Of a stretch of 64,000 nucleotides of DNA, positions 24,701 to 32,203 are shown piece by piece (position 1 is the first letter of the stretch; each line of letters starts with the position of its first letter). The position numbers and the translations under genes were made by a program. Below the pieces are notes generated by a model. The model saw only the letters and a program-made list of their open reading frames with translations, did not search any database and was not told the origin of the DNA. This DNA is from Ancylostoma caninum (lineage: Eukaryota; Nematoda; Chromadorea; Rhabditida; Ancylostomatidae), in the NCBI GenBank assembly GCA_037903475.1, contig JBAJFG010000347.1:2728001-2792000 (forward strand), given 5' to 3'.

Positions 24701-27700
24701 AGGTGCTTTTTTTAATGTAGGAGTGACAAACGAATGCTTCCACCTGCTAGGAACCCCAGCTCTAGAGAAGCTCATATGCAGAGGTCGCTCTGTTTCTGAC
24801 CGATTGTCACTCCATTAAAAATATTGGGTTCCGAGATTATCCTCTTCGTTTAGAATCCGGGGGCGAATTTAGATTTTGTTCAATAAATTTCGTTTATTTA
24901 TTTTTTCAGAACAAAAATTCGTCGGTTGCTTCTCCCTGGATACACATTTTTTGAGCGATAGCCATACCTTGGCTTGAATAAAACGTTCTTATCTCTGAGA
25001 AGTTTAACGAAATCTCATGAAACTTTGCAATTTAACATGAAAAGCTTCACCGTACATGGCGCTCTCAAAACAGTACAGAAATATGGAACAGGCAAGCGGA
25101 GGCCGAAAACTTTTTGATACTCCTGTAGTTCTGTTCTCGTCGTCCGATTATTGATCCTGGTAGCGTACATGGTGTTGCGCGTGTTTGCTCTATCCCAGGA
25201 CCGTCCATTTACAGGGTGTTTTTCCGGGAGTAAAATCGGTGCAATTGCGGACCCAGTACAAAGGCTACGTGCGAATTGCTGGAACCTCCGCTTTCATGTG
25301 GTCTTTCGACTGAGAATTTGATCTATTGGAACGGATCAGATCGCGCGCGATGTTTACTCCCGGAAAAACACTGTAGATGCCGCCTCCTCCCTACAGGTAT
25401 AAGGAGCGCCGTCAGCATTCATCGTTTTAATCCAGCTGCAATTGCAGTCGTTCAGTTTACGACAAGAACGATAGGAAAGCAGTCAGCGATGGATTCGGAG
25501 CAACAACAGAGAGTGAAGAAGAAGAGGATTGCAGCTTCTAGACAGTCCCCAGGGCCGGTAGTAATCCACCCCGCAAGTTGCCAACTCGCGGTAGCACCAG
25601 GGTGCGACATCAGTGGTAGCCGTAACGGGGCTAAGGCACCTCGATCAATAGGGGCGATTGATTTTCGCAAGTCTTTTTCACATGAGTAGCATCTCTGCAA
25701 ATCACTTCATCCCCATGTTTACTGGCCAGATCTCTTGATTCCGAATTGATGTGCAAAAACCAATGGGAGCCCGAGGTGCCTACGAGGTCGCTATCTCCTT
25801 GGGCTCCACCAAAGTTGCCACCTTAAGGTGGCAACGTAGGGTCTTTTCTTGTGCTGTCTGGTTGGTTTTGTTTCTCTTTAACCCTTGAAAAGCATTCCCC
25901 TGTAATCTTTTCAAAGGTATAATCTCATAGAATGAATCTAGCCAGGTTCCTCAAAGTGCCCCATCACGCGCCCTCGTTTTGTCCGCCCGATCAGCTGAGT
26001 TGATAATTGCTTGCCGCATCTCGCACCAGCTGGGTTTATAGCGCTGCTTTCCAATTTTTTTTCAGTTTTCTGGAAAATATTCCGATAATAAATGCTTGGC
26101 TCCATTATTTCCTATACATTGTTACTGGTTTGTTGGTTCTCCTCCATTTTTATGCCTTTAAATGAACGTTTTTTGGGGTGATTCCTGCATGTTTTGTGAG
26201 AGCTATTTTATTGTTGCCATTCGTCTCTTGGTCTTCTCCATTACGTCGGAGTGGGTCCAGGACTAGTATCAACGACAGAATAAGTTTAGAAAGCACTAAA
26301 TCACTCTCCAAAAACGCATGACTAAGGGAACAAAAACACAAATAAACGAGGAAAGCGATGATTGAATGCAAGAAAGAATGAGAATCAGCAATTATACCAT
26401 TTTATAACATTTTAAGAGAGGGATCAAGAAAAAAGAGAAAAAAACCGCTGAAATTTGATCTGGTGCGAACTCAGGTGGTCGAGCATCGATCCACTCAGCT
26501 GGTCGCAACGCTGCCTGTAGGTCACGCGGTGGAGCACTTTGCAGAGATCGAAGGGATTCACCCGACTAGATTGCATTGTTAACGGAATCCAACGATATTG
26601 TTGCCAAGGGATAGCGAGAACAAAGATCAACCTGATGACACAAAGAGATCTCAAACTGGATAGGAAATCGGAGCAAAGTTAGTAATATGGAAAAATGAAC
26701 ATACTTGAGTACAATAGCAGTTTATTTCAGCGCCTCTACCAATACCATACATACTGTTGTGAAATGAGATACCAAAAATCAATAAAAAGTCTGATTTGAT
26801 CGATGTTTATGTTGAGATTCAATCGCTCTTCACAACATGTTGGCATGGCCAAGTGGTTCAGTTGCTTGCTTCTGATCGCGGTGTAGTGGGTTTCGATATT
26901 GTGAGCGTCGCTGAATTTTGCAGCCATATCGAAATGCCGCATCTCACACTACTTCGCTGCCAAAGTTGCCACCTTGTAGGCAGTGCTGCCGTCGTGGTGG
27001 CAACATTGATACCAACTTGCGGGGTGGATTACTACCGGCCCAGAGTCCCGCAAACGTTACAGTTTCAAAATCCCATCTTCTTAGCCAATTTTCCCTTTTT
27101 TTCCTCCACAAAATGCTTGGCCTCTATCATGAGGAAGGGAGGAGGGGAGGCTGTAATTGAATAGTTTCACTTCTTGTTTTCGAGAGTTTTTTATGAAGAA
27201 AATATCCAGCAGCTGCTGATCACGATGGTACACGCGCGTACGTGTAAAACAAAAGAAATCGCCGTCTCCCAGCCACAATTACTGGGGAACTTGTGGCAGA
27301 GTCAGAGTGGGGACCAAGGTGGAACGACGAAGTTCCTGGATAATGCATATCCGGGACTGCACCCACTGAGGAAAATAGTACTCTTCGTAGGAGCTCTTCG
27401 TCATCCACTCTCCAGCAGGATAAAAAGTGCGTTCTATGAGCGAGGAGGTACAGTATAACGAAACCTCGTATCCCCATCCTATCCGCGCCCGCTTGCACCG
27501 GAAAGTTAAGTTTCGCAGGGGAGTTTTTGGAAGGAATTATGAATACCATTGTGATCAGGAGCTTCTGGAAATTCTCCTCATGTGGCAATTTAAAAAACGA
27601 TTCTGAGGTGGGATCATCCTTTCAATAGTGATCATTTCATCTTATTCTGTCCCATTTTATCTAAATTAATCTTCCTTTTACAGTTTTTTTGTGATTAGTC

Positions 27701-30700
27701 TGTAGTAGCGTCAAAGTCGGCATTTTGTGTAGATGATTGAGAAAGGAAGGACACCTGATTGAGGTGAAGTGTAATATACGCGTCGTCTATCACCATTAGG
27801 AGATAAGCTAAACATTCCCCCATGTATGTCTTCTCGAATGACCACACTCATCTCACCTCACAAATCTCAGTACTTGGTGCTGCAAATACCTTATAATAAC
27901 CTTTTAGATCAATTTCTCCCCTCGACATAGCATGGGAGATTCGTCTGTAGTTCGTCTATTTGTCGTCATTCGTTGTGTCTGTCATTTATGCTTGCAACTG
28001 CCGCTTTGTTTTCGCAATATTTTAGAGAACATGGATCGTGTTTTAGGCTCTCGAAAACTTCGCTGCCAACAATGGGAATGCTTACATTAATCTATCACAA
28101 CAGAGGAACATGGAGCTAATGTTCACGTTTTGTGTGGCAGGCGTGGTTTTCTTCGTTTCCTGCAAACTGATCAAAATTCTACGGTGAGTGCTGGGGTGTA
28201 CTCATTTTTATTCGCCGCAGCTTCGTGGTTAGAATCAAGTAGCGAGAATGAGAAACATAATGGAAGAAAGAAAACGTAGCTTGGATGGTGCCTGCATTTA
28301 TGTTACCAATGAATATTTGTACCCGTGTGAAGAATGGTGACGTTCAGCTTCAATCGGCGCATCGCCTTCCTGGCTGACACGCTTGACTACGCAGGGGTAA
28401 GCATCACCGACTTCGCAGTCGTCTTTGTCCTCATCATATGCGCTTTCAACGCCTCTCTCTACTGTCTTCTCTGGAATAAACTCGAAAGGTGAACCAACCA
28501 TTTGACTTGACTTTGCATTGCATTCCTTTTTCCTCTTCAGCTACAAATCAGCGGTGGCCACATTCGAGACAACAACTGCGGGAATGCTGGGAAAGTTCGT
28601 CGTTGGAGACATGTTCCAGATCACCATGCTAGGTACATTGGAATCCTGTGGTTCTAGGATTCAACTTACTTAGAAATCGGAGCTGTCAAAATTTTTCACT
28701 CAGCATGCTTTATGACCATCAGTGGTACATATGTGCTACACTGCCTCAGGACCTAGCATGGATCTTTAAGTGTTCAAGCTGAGCTCCGAAACAGAGTCGA
28801 GAAGAGGACGGGCTTCATACCGGAGGATCTGGGGTGCTAATTCTCAACAAAGAAATGGCTTTTGTCGGATTTAACGAAGGCACTATCTTTGTAGAGGCGA
28901 CCGATTACGAAAAAGAGGGTCGCAAGAGGACGCCTCGTACTGCAAGCGGTGTCATAGGGCCGACTGAGGTCGAAGAAGTTTGATTGTAGCAGATATTCCA
29001 CGAGCTTCGACTATCTGAAGGATTTCAATAACTTTACATAGTGCGAACTCGCTGGATTGACTTGAAACCTTCAGAGGAACAGAAAGTAAGGGGTTACTAG
29101 AATGTTCCGACAAACTGAAGAACCTTAGGTACGGCACTGAAGTTATATGCGAGAAAGACTAGCATTTCACCCTTAAAGGAAATTCGAAGGACTCCAGTGA
29201 AGTCTACACTATGAATTCTCTTGATATATGAATTTTGGAGGACAACTAGAAGTGTATGAAAATCAGCAAGAAGTTATGTTCCATTTAAAAGATATAGACG
29301 GGGAAGACCTCAGGTCTTCAACAGAAACATTTTCTTTGAAACGAACTTACATGACAACTCAGTGGTATGGAGGAAATCAGATGAAGAAAATTTCTACAAT
29401 AAATTCTCGAAAATCCACATGATATCGTCATTTACAGTTTCACCAGGAAGTTTCCGAAGAAATGAGTTGTTTGTCAAGCTTATTTCAGACTTCATCTAAC
29501 TTATATGTTGTTTCGCATAGGTTCCGTCATCTTCATGATATTCATGTATACTGGAACGCTCTTTCTCATCAACATATTCGTCATGATCGTTATGTATGAG
29601 TTCGAACAGGTTTGTTTTTTTTACTGAAGAAAGAAACCTTCACTGAAGGGGTTCCCTTGTCAAAAGTCGTTGCACTCCTCCTACCTCTAACAGATTACAT
29701 TCATGTTGTAGTGAGATATGTCTCAATGTTATTTGATGTTAACAGAACGTCAAACACCCATCGATCTTCGCGCACACTCCAGCAGATTTCGCCGAATTTT
29801 CGGGCGCAATTCGCGTAAAAGCAAACGTATTTCGTTTATTCTCTGGAGATTTGCTTGCACTTTTTGGGCGAAATTTTCGGCGAAAAGTAAGCGCAATCTG
29901 TTCAAAAGCACATACAATCTGCTCAAATTTTGCCACCTGAACAGGTGTGAAAAAGCGGCATCCCTCTGCAGGATCGGGGATAGCCGCGGGGGCACGTGGA
30001 GAACGTCTGCCAGGGCACGTGGGGGGGGGGGGGATCTGCGGTATGTGGGGAGTAAGTGCCTTGCAATTCAGGGTCCACCCCCAGGTACGACTGGGAGTGG
30101 ACCCCAAATTGCTGTCAACCCCCACGAGTGCATGAGATAGAGGACATATTCTTGTGAAATTTCATAGCTACTTCCGAAACTTTGAGTGTTTGTGCCGTTG
30201 TCATCCTAACCCATTTTTTGTACTTGTACATATACTTCGCATCGCTTATTATTCATTTAACATTCAACATTGATTGCATGTGCAAGGCACATGTATTGTG
30301 CATTAAACAAAAAGAAAAAAATTAAAGTCAACTACAGTCAACGCAACAACAACGAAATACACATTTAAAGACCATGGAAGCACAGAGTTGTCGCTTTTCC
30401 TTCTTATTTAGTCGATTTCATAATGCTGCTCCCAAGGGGTGTGGGTCATGATGGGGCAAAAGGGGGCGGCGTCTTCCTGCCCTTCAGCGTTGACTCGTCC
30501 GCACTCACATTCAAATTTGCATAGGCAACTATGGTGAAATCGCGTCCGAATTAGTGCGAGTAGGTCCTGAAGGGCGGGGCGAGGGTTCGAATGAACCAAT
30601 CGCAGGCACATTGCCCACCCACTTTTGCCTCATCATGACCCACACCCGCTCCCAAGCATTCCCTCCATAGAATAAAGCGCTAGGCCCTATTTCATAATAC

Positions 30701-31428
30701 TGTCTGTCTGTTGTCGGTGACTGGGAGGAGAGGGGGAGTGCCGATTTTTCCCGTTTTCGAATAGAGTTCTCGGCGTTAGGGGTAGAGATTCGCAGAAAAA
30801 GAACGAGGAAACATTGATGAGGTTTCTACACACTTATCGGAAAGATTGTTTCGCAATTCGTCGAGAGTGAAAACTCGAGAGCAAAGAGGTTGCATTCCGG
30901 CGGTTACTAAGCCTTAACCGCAAGCAAGTTTGGAGCCCAGGTAAACAGAGTTGAAGAACTAACATCGATGCGCATGCCTACTTCGTATTCTGTTAGGCGT
31001 AACCAGCCAATCACTGCTTTTCTGATGCAGAGAAGCGCTGTTTCTACTATTTTCGGCGTGTGATAAGCTCAAGCTCGATCTATGCTTATCGCCAAGATGG
31101 TGAGAATACGCTTCTCTTGCAGGTTCGTAACGACAGCTCTCGTCAAACGAATCAGTATGAGATTATTGACCACATACAGACCAAGGTAACCAGCATGTTA
31201 TATTAACTGGACACTGGAAAAACACCCTCTTATTAGCACATTTGTTTTCACTTGTTATAGAAATTTATGTCGTACGTCTTCCTTTTCCCACCTTGGAGAT
31301 ATTCCATACACATCTCTGAGTTTCAGGTGCTCCGTTCCATCGGCTTGTACGGGCGAGAGAATGTCCCTGCCTGCTATGTACGAGACTCAATGAAAGACTA
31401 CGAACTGCTGAACACTCTCAGTGCAAAG
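797..31428 (+). CDS. Polycystin-family (PKD1/LOV-1-like TRPP) cation channel, channel half, 5' end outside window
   Basis: Polycystins are ciliary membrane cation channels or co-receptors. Sixteen exons join in one frame: 797-914, 971-1079, 1135-1199, 1255-1376, 7943-8052, 13166-13290, 13342-13435, 13491-13576, 13628-13761, 13814-13904, 28047-28183, 28348-28488, 28541-28632, 29521-29609, 31123-31185 and 31327-31428. Every border has GT and AG and the phases agree. Exon 1 is S1. Exons 2-8 form the extracellular polycystin domain, with HIRQIR followed by Cys, NEDR..GW, SYGGGG, NWIDKNTR and YNAQVNYF. Exons 9-14 carry S2, S3, S4 (KLIKILRFNRR), S5, the pore (GMLGKF..GD) and S6 (LFLINIFVMIVMYEFEQ). 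The MLGKF pore and the tail YEIIDHI suggest the PKD1/LOV-1 branch rather than PKD2; this is inferred. The 13291-13341 intron has no in-frame stop and was called from the family alignment. Introns range from 50 nt to 14 kb, the large ones filled with transposons. Confidence 0.9.
1377..1849. other. Intron sequence 3' of polycystin exon 4
   Basis: Start of a 6.6-kb intron (1377-7942). It is T-rich, with a run near 1571-1580. Short open frames here have no family resemblance. It runs into the 3' end of the reversed RTE copy. Confidence 0.5.
1850..4640 (-). mobile_element. Decayed RTE-clade non-LTR retrotransposon
   Basis: Read on the - strand, this is an apurinic-type endonuclease (IGLTETRR near 4480, VAYAPTSSYAEEEIEAFY and VIVGDFNAKIG near 4250-4370, SDHRLLRARF near 3970), then reverse transcriptase (PSEIRHAIKSVKNRTAQGPD near 3370, LRFADDVVLI near 2660) and a C-terminal tail with YKSIEDVVKKTKNTRLRAHL and TRSPP-like RW motifs. 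The order EN-RT without ORF1 is that of RTE elements, which are abundant in strongylid nematodes. Several stop codons (around 3170, 3120 and 3060) and frame changes between segments show it is dead. It lies antisense inside a polycystin intron. Confidence 0.88.
4641..5040. other. Intron spacer
   Basis: No gene. It contains a short stem (ACCCGACTTCGCTCGGGT, 4862-4879) and a C-rich patch near 4979-4990. It joins the dead RTE to the 114-bp tandem repeats. Confidence 0.4.
5041..5490. repeat. Tandem repeat, about 114-117-bp unit, roughly four copies
   Basis: The phrase TATTCGTGTTCAGC followed by a variable stretch and AGAATAGC(A/G)AAAAATCAATA recurs at about 5048, 5167, 5279 and 5398. The middle units are the most alike and the outer two are more diverged. 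Spacing is 114-117 bp. Confidence 0.8.
5545..5645 (+). repeat. Retroposon-type 3' tail
   Basis: GTTCAGATCGGTTCATCC is followed by an (ACAAACAT)/(CA)-rich simple repeat. This resembles the 3' ends of non-LTR retroposons and SINEs. The body is not recognisable apart from the tandem repeats just before it. Confidence 0.4.
5655..6128. repeat. Inverted-repeat (foldback) element with ~115-bp arms
   Basis: The left arm (about 5660-5776, TACCCGCACTAAGTTTGTTA to CCAAACCAGGGGTC) reappears reversed and complemented at about 6011-6126 with a few differences. The spacer is about 235 bp and holds a palindromic GC patch (5875-5910). No coding capacity was seen. Confidence 0.8.
6129..7942. other. Intron, no gene seen
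   Basis: AT-rich, unremarkable sequence up to the acceptor at 7942. Short open frames here lack family matches or codon signal. Confidence 0.5.
8053..12059. other. Intron, mostly featureless
   Basis: Part of the 5.1-kb intron 8053-13165. It contains a C run (about 9076-9086), T runs near 9172 and an AT-rich belt at 9930-10140. No exon or element border could be supported apart from the SINE-like head at 8601. Confidence 0.5.
8601..8618 (+). repeat. Fragment of the SINE-like family (head only)
   Basis: AAGGCAGTGTATCAGCTC matches the head of the repeats at 12060-12173 and 63111-63238, which lie in the opposite orientation. Downstream sequence differs, so only the head is shared. Confidence 0.35.
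12060..12173 (-). repeat. Short interspersed repeat, possibly tRNA-derived, copy 1
   Basis: On the - strand it begins AAAGGCAGTGTATCAGCTC, followed by GCGTTCGAGATTCCCG, which resembles a pol III B box (GTTCGANNC). It ends near CCCATAAGT. The second copy is at 63111-63238. The A box is not clear, so tRNA origin is a suggestion only. Confidence 0.5.
12711..13043. mobile_element. GC-rich palindromic MITE, copy 1
   Basis: The ends are GCCGCTATACTCCTCGAGGA and its near-inverse TCCTCGAGGACTATAGCGGC, each itself palindromic around CTCGAG. Inside are GCACCTTGCGTCGCCG / CGGCGACGCAAGGTGC and repeated GGCGGCCGCCAATGTTGGCG blocks. The GC content is far above the surroundings. The second copy is at 61275-61548 in the opposite orientation. 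There is no coding potential. It lies 120 bp before a polycystin exon. Confidence 0.85.
13905..14139. other. Start of 14-kb polycystin intron
   Basis: Intron 13905-28046 begins here. It contains a short stem, GCGCCCCTTCGGGACGC (13988-14004). Nothing else was seen. Confidence 0.5.
14140..15075. repeat. Minisatellite, 59/60-bp unit, about 15 copies
   Basis: The unit contains CTCCATCGGTGGACCCGTAT and GGCGTNCCCCACA. Copies are most regular at 14580-15075, where TGGACCCGT recurs every 59 or 60 bp (14641, 14701, 14761, 14820, 14880, 14940, 15000, 15060), and decay to the left. Two alternating subtypes (CACAGCACTGGGCCA versus CACCATTGGGCCC) suggest a higher-order dimer. Long open frames across it are by-products of the repeat. 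Confidence 0.9.
15094..15878 (+). mobile_element. Decayed mariner-like element, copy 1
   Basis: The termini TTAGGGTGGTAAGAAAGTCT and its inverse are flanked by TA on both sides (15092-15093 and 15879-15880). The internal + strand has the mariner signature YSPDVAPSDYHLFCSF near 15590-15640, but frames change and stops interrupt, so no transposase is made. The same family lies at 39117-39984. Confidence 0.88.
15881..16005. repeat. Direct repeat that preserves the empty mariner target site
   Basis: ACAATGTCATGCATTCCTAT plus the following 25 bases occur right after the mariner and again at 15964-16002. A minisatellite-type unit and ATATATAGTTGATTGGATAT lie between them. The second copy is the uninterrupted version of the target. 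Confidence 0.8.
16006..18040. other. Intron region with unrecognised reverse-strand open frames
   Basis: On the - strand, 17317-16877 (146 residues) and 16584-16174 (136 residues) are open and moderately complex. Parts read like protein, for example SSYEKEQWSTHDYDRFNSE, and a possible 48-nt intron (17146-17099) lies within the first. No family is recognised and stops separate the segments. A short stretch at 16571-16660 resembles 25395-25490, so this is probably part of a repeat family. Confidence 0.25.
18050..18190. repeat. GC-rich tandem duplication, ~71-bp unit
   Basis: GGCTGGCCTCCAGTGCCTTG occurs at about 18054 and again at 18124, each followed by GATGGTG(G/A)CC and TGCCTTGTTGGCGG. A further weak copy (CACCAATGCCTTGTTGGCGG) lies at 18558. 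The proline/arginine-rich reverse frame is a by-product. Confidence 0.6.
19054..19458 (-). mobile_element. C-terminal fragment of a CR1/jockey-type non-LTR retrotransposon
   Basis: An open - strand frame of 134 residues resembles the region after the RT domain in CR1-like elements: FTRKLMSRMGG, then RRRRNDLLMVWKILNQ, TRGGSVKL, RFNYFVNRAGSEFPKL and a closing FKTTVDRYL. The RT part of what may be the same element lies at 24065-24775, separated by the Penelope-like element. Confidence 0.7.
19651..19705 (-). ncRNA. Degenerate hammerhead-ribozyme-like fold 3' of the Penelope-like element
   Basis: On the - strand a closing helix (GTCTCCTTGG paired with CCAAGGAGAC) surrounds CTGATGA, followed by the hairpin GGGTC-GTA-GACCC. 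This is the arrangement of stem I, the conserved CUGAUGA box and stem II in hammerhead ribozymes. The next box should be GAAAC but reads GGGGGC, so cleavage activity is unlikely. Penelope-like elements are known to carry hammerheads in their terminal repeats, and the RT frame ends about 215 bp upstream. Confidence 0.5.
19919..22900 (-). mobile_element. Penelope-like retroelement with N-terminal GIY-YIG (Naiad-type order), disabled
   Basis: Read on the - strand: a Cys motif (RGTCVICDKFNFSNYV, ~22700-22610); a GIY-YIG-like domain (VIYMMPCLTCNLQYIGETTQ and RLRSRMSQHKRSFE, ~22525-22430); a linker (LREKELAWIKYM, FPLGLND); a basic spacer; then Penelope-type RT with VVTTVDKAAS (~21265), PRIYGIPKMHK (~21065), LYSADFTSLFTSLP (~20815), PQ.ASCSPQLADLTLA (~20540) and YRYIDDILHI (~20415). 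Ordinary Penelope elements have the endonuclease after the RT. The reversed order fits the Naiad/Chlamys group. In-frame stops near 22525, 22361, 21952 and 20549 and a frameshift at the T8 run (20639-20646) make it inactive. Confidence 0.85.
22599..22750. repeat. Short direct repeats in the Penelope 5' coding region
   Basis: TAGTTGCTGAAGTTAAA followed by a variable insert and TGTACCCCTACTA occurs three times (about 22600, 22653 and 22702). The duplication lies in the Cys-motif segment and adds to the damage of the reading frame. Confidence 0.7.
22901..23890. other. Spacer between Penelope-like and CR1-like sequences
   Basis: No gene seen. It is moderately AT-rich and may include 5' untranslated or terminal-repeat sequence of the Penelope-like element. 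No repeat of it was found near 19.6 kb by eye. Confidence 0.3.
23893..24081 (+). mobile_element. Inverted CR1-like fragment
   Basis: The + strand frame contains NRLYNLFKALSSKNPTVLLR and AYKTYVRPLLEYGTTVFNPP, the conserved segment that follows the RT core in CR1/jockey elements. It abuts, in opposite orientation, the - strand RT segment that ends at 24065. This implies an inversion or two separate insertions. Confidence 0.75.
24065..24775 (-). mobile_element. CR1/jockey-type reverse transcriptase fragment
   Basis: An uninterrupted 236-residue - strand frame has the RT blocks in order: TNYRPVSITSVFARIFEKII, DQHGFRSGRST, DIIYLDFEKAFDKVSHRKLL, SGVPQGGVLSPILFNLY and KCKIFADDLKIY. Both catalytic aspartates of FADD and the D of DFEKAFD are present. 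The endonuclease and the C-terminal part are missing on this side, so it is a truncated copy despite the intact frame. Confidence 0.88.
24776..25211. other. Right flank of the composite transposon and short spacer
   Basis: No coding sequence. It holds the right terminal repeat (25097-25125) of the DNA transposon and leads into a MITE at 25212. Confidence 0.5.
25212..25373. mobile_element. 162-bp TA-flanked MITE, copy A
   Basis: The ends CAGGGTGTTTTTCCGGGAGT and its near-inverse are flanked by TA (25210-25211 and 25374-25375). The interior contains GCAATTGCGGACCCAGTACA and GGCTACGTGCGAATTGCTGG. It matches copy B at 52492-52654 (reversed) and a diverged copy at 38876-39025. It is non-coding. 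Confidence 0.9.
25374..28046. other. Rest of the 14-kb intron: repeat fragments
   Basis: It contains a piece at about 25395-25490 that resembles 16571-16660; GGGCCGGTAGTAATCCACCC at 25554 whose complement recurs near 27020-27045; a small palindrome CCACCTTAAGGTGG (25820-25833); and a weak inverted repeat of about 45 bp between 27190-27235 and 27540-27590. A 137-residue + frame at 25276-25689 overlaps the MITE and has no family match. No exon was supported. Confidence 0.4.
26840..26905 (+). repeat. tRNA-like sequence, probably a decayed tRNA or SINE head
   Basis: TGGCCAAGTGG matches a pol III A box and GGGTTTCGATATT is close to a B box about 40 bases later. The acceptor stem does not pair and an extra T breaks the T loop, so a working tRNA is unlikely. 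Confidence 0.3.
28633..29520. other. Intron between pore and S6 exons
   Basis: 888 bp. A 64-residue + frame (29228-29422) is open but AT-rich, and the frame does not connect with either flanking exon. No repeat was seen. Confidence 0.5.
29610..31122. other. Intron after S6 exon
   Basis: It contains a G run (30020-30032) and an inverted repeat of about 26 bp (30437-30462 with 30622-30647, GGGTGTGGGTCATGATG). Between the arms lies GGGTTCGAATGAACC, a B-box-like palindrome. Possibly a small foldback or SINE; otherwise nothing. Confidence 0.4.
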
Positions 31429-32203
31429 GTTTGGTTCTGCTGCTGACAGAAACTGTCATAGCTGGCAACAATTGGTTGAACAACATACGTAACATTTGAG
31501 TTTCGTTGAGGCAGTTCATGAGAAGCGCCCAAGTGCTTTATTTCAATTGATCCTCCAACATGAGAGCGCCCTCTTCTACCGAACAAACCTGACTAAAATG
31601 ACACTTTAAAAACCAGAATGCAAAGAATCTTAATATCTTCAAATCTTGAACTATCGCTTACCACCTGAACTGTGAAAAACTACGCATTTCACAGAGTTTA
31701 ATTCAACAGTCGTAGTGAGGAGCAAAAAATAGGGTCGCCTTGAACGATGAGGCGTTCAGTAAATGTGGAAGAAAAATTGCTCTGCAGGCGATGAGAGAAG
31801 GGATAAAACAGGTTCGTTATAGCCGTTTCTTCTTTCGAAGGATGTGAAACTGAATCATGTGAGAAACCGCACGAACTCATTCTTCAACCCAAGATTCTTG
31901 CAATTCTGCTATTTGTAAGTACGCAAGGTTATATCAGATCCACCATCACGTTCTGCAAGTTGAAAAAATCCTGAGTACGTGTAAGAGTTGTATAAAAATT
32001 TTGATATTCAATTCTATGCGTGTGAGCTTATGAGACTACAGGCTGGTCCTGCCCAATTATTCGTTCTGCTTTCTGGTCCATATCACAGGAAGTTTTTTTT
32101 TTCCACTGTTTTCCTTACCATTTCATTCTCCATTGATCCAGATAACTAGCTCAGATGCATCGGAACATTCTTGCGATTTTTACACTTGAACGATCTCCTA
32201 CAG

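Larger units (their letters stand above)
18642..25125. mobile_element. Composite locus bounded by TIRs of a TA-flanked DNA transposon
   Basis: The left end CAGGGGTATCAAAAAGTTTC (from 18642) and the right end, the complement of CAGGAGTATCAAAAAGTTTT, are each flanked by TA (18640-18641 and 25126-25127). About 200 bp of the left end also occurs at 53289-53500. Between the ends lie CR1-like and Penelope-like sequences, so the DNA element appears to have been invaded. Its own transposase is not visible. Confidence 0.6.

Noticed and set aside
25276..25689. 137-residue forward frame
   Set aside because: It begins inside a MITE and continues through dispersed repeats; no motif.
26840..26905. Candidate functional tRNA gene
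   Set aside because: A- and B-box-like motifs are present but the acceptor and T arms do not fold.
29228..29422. Possible alternative polycystin exon between pore and S6
   Set aside because: The flanking exons join directly in frame and match the family; this segment adds nothing conserved.
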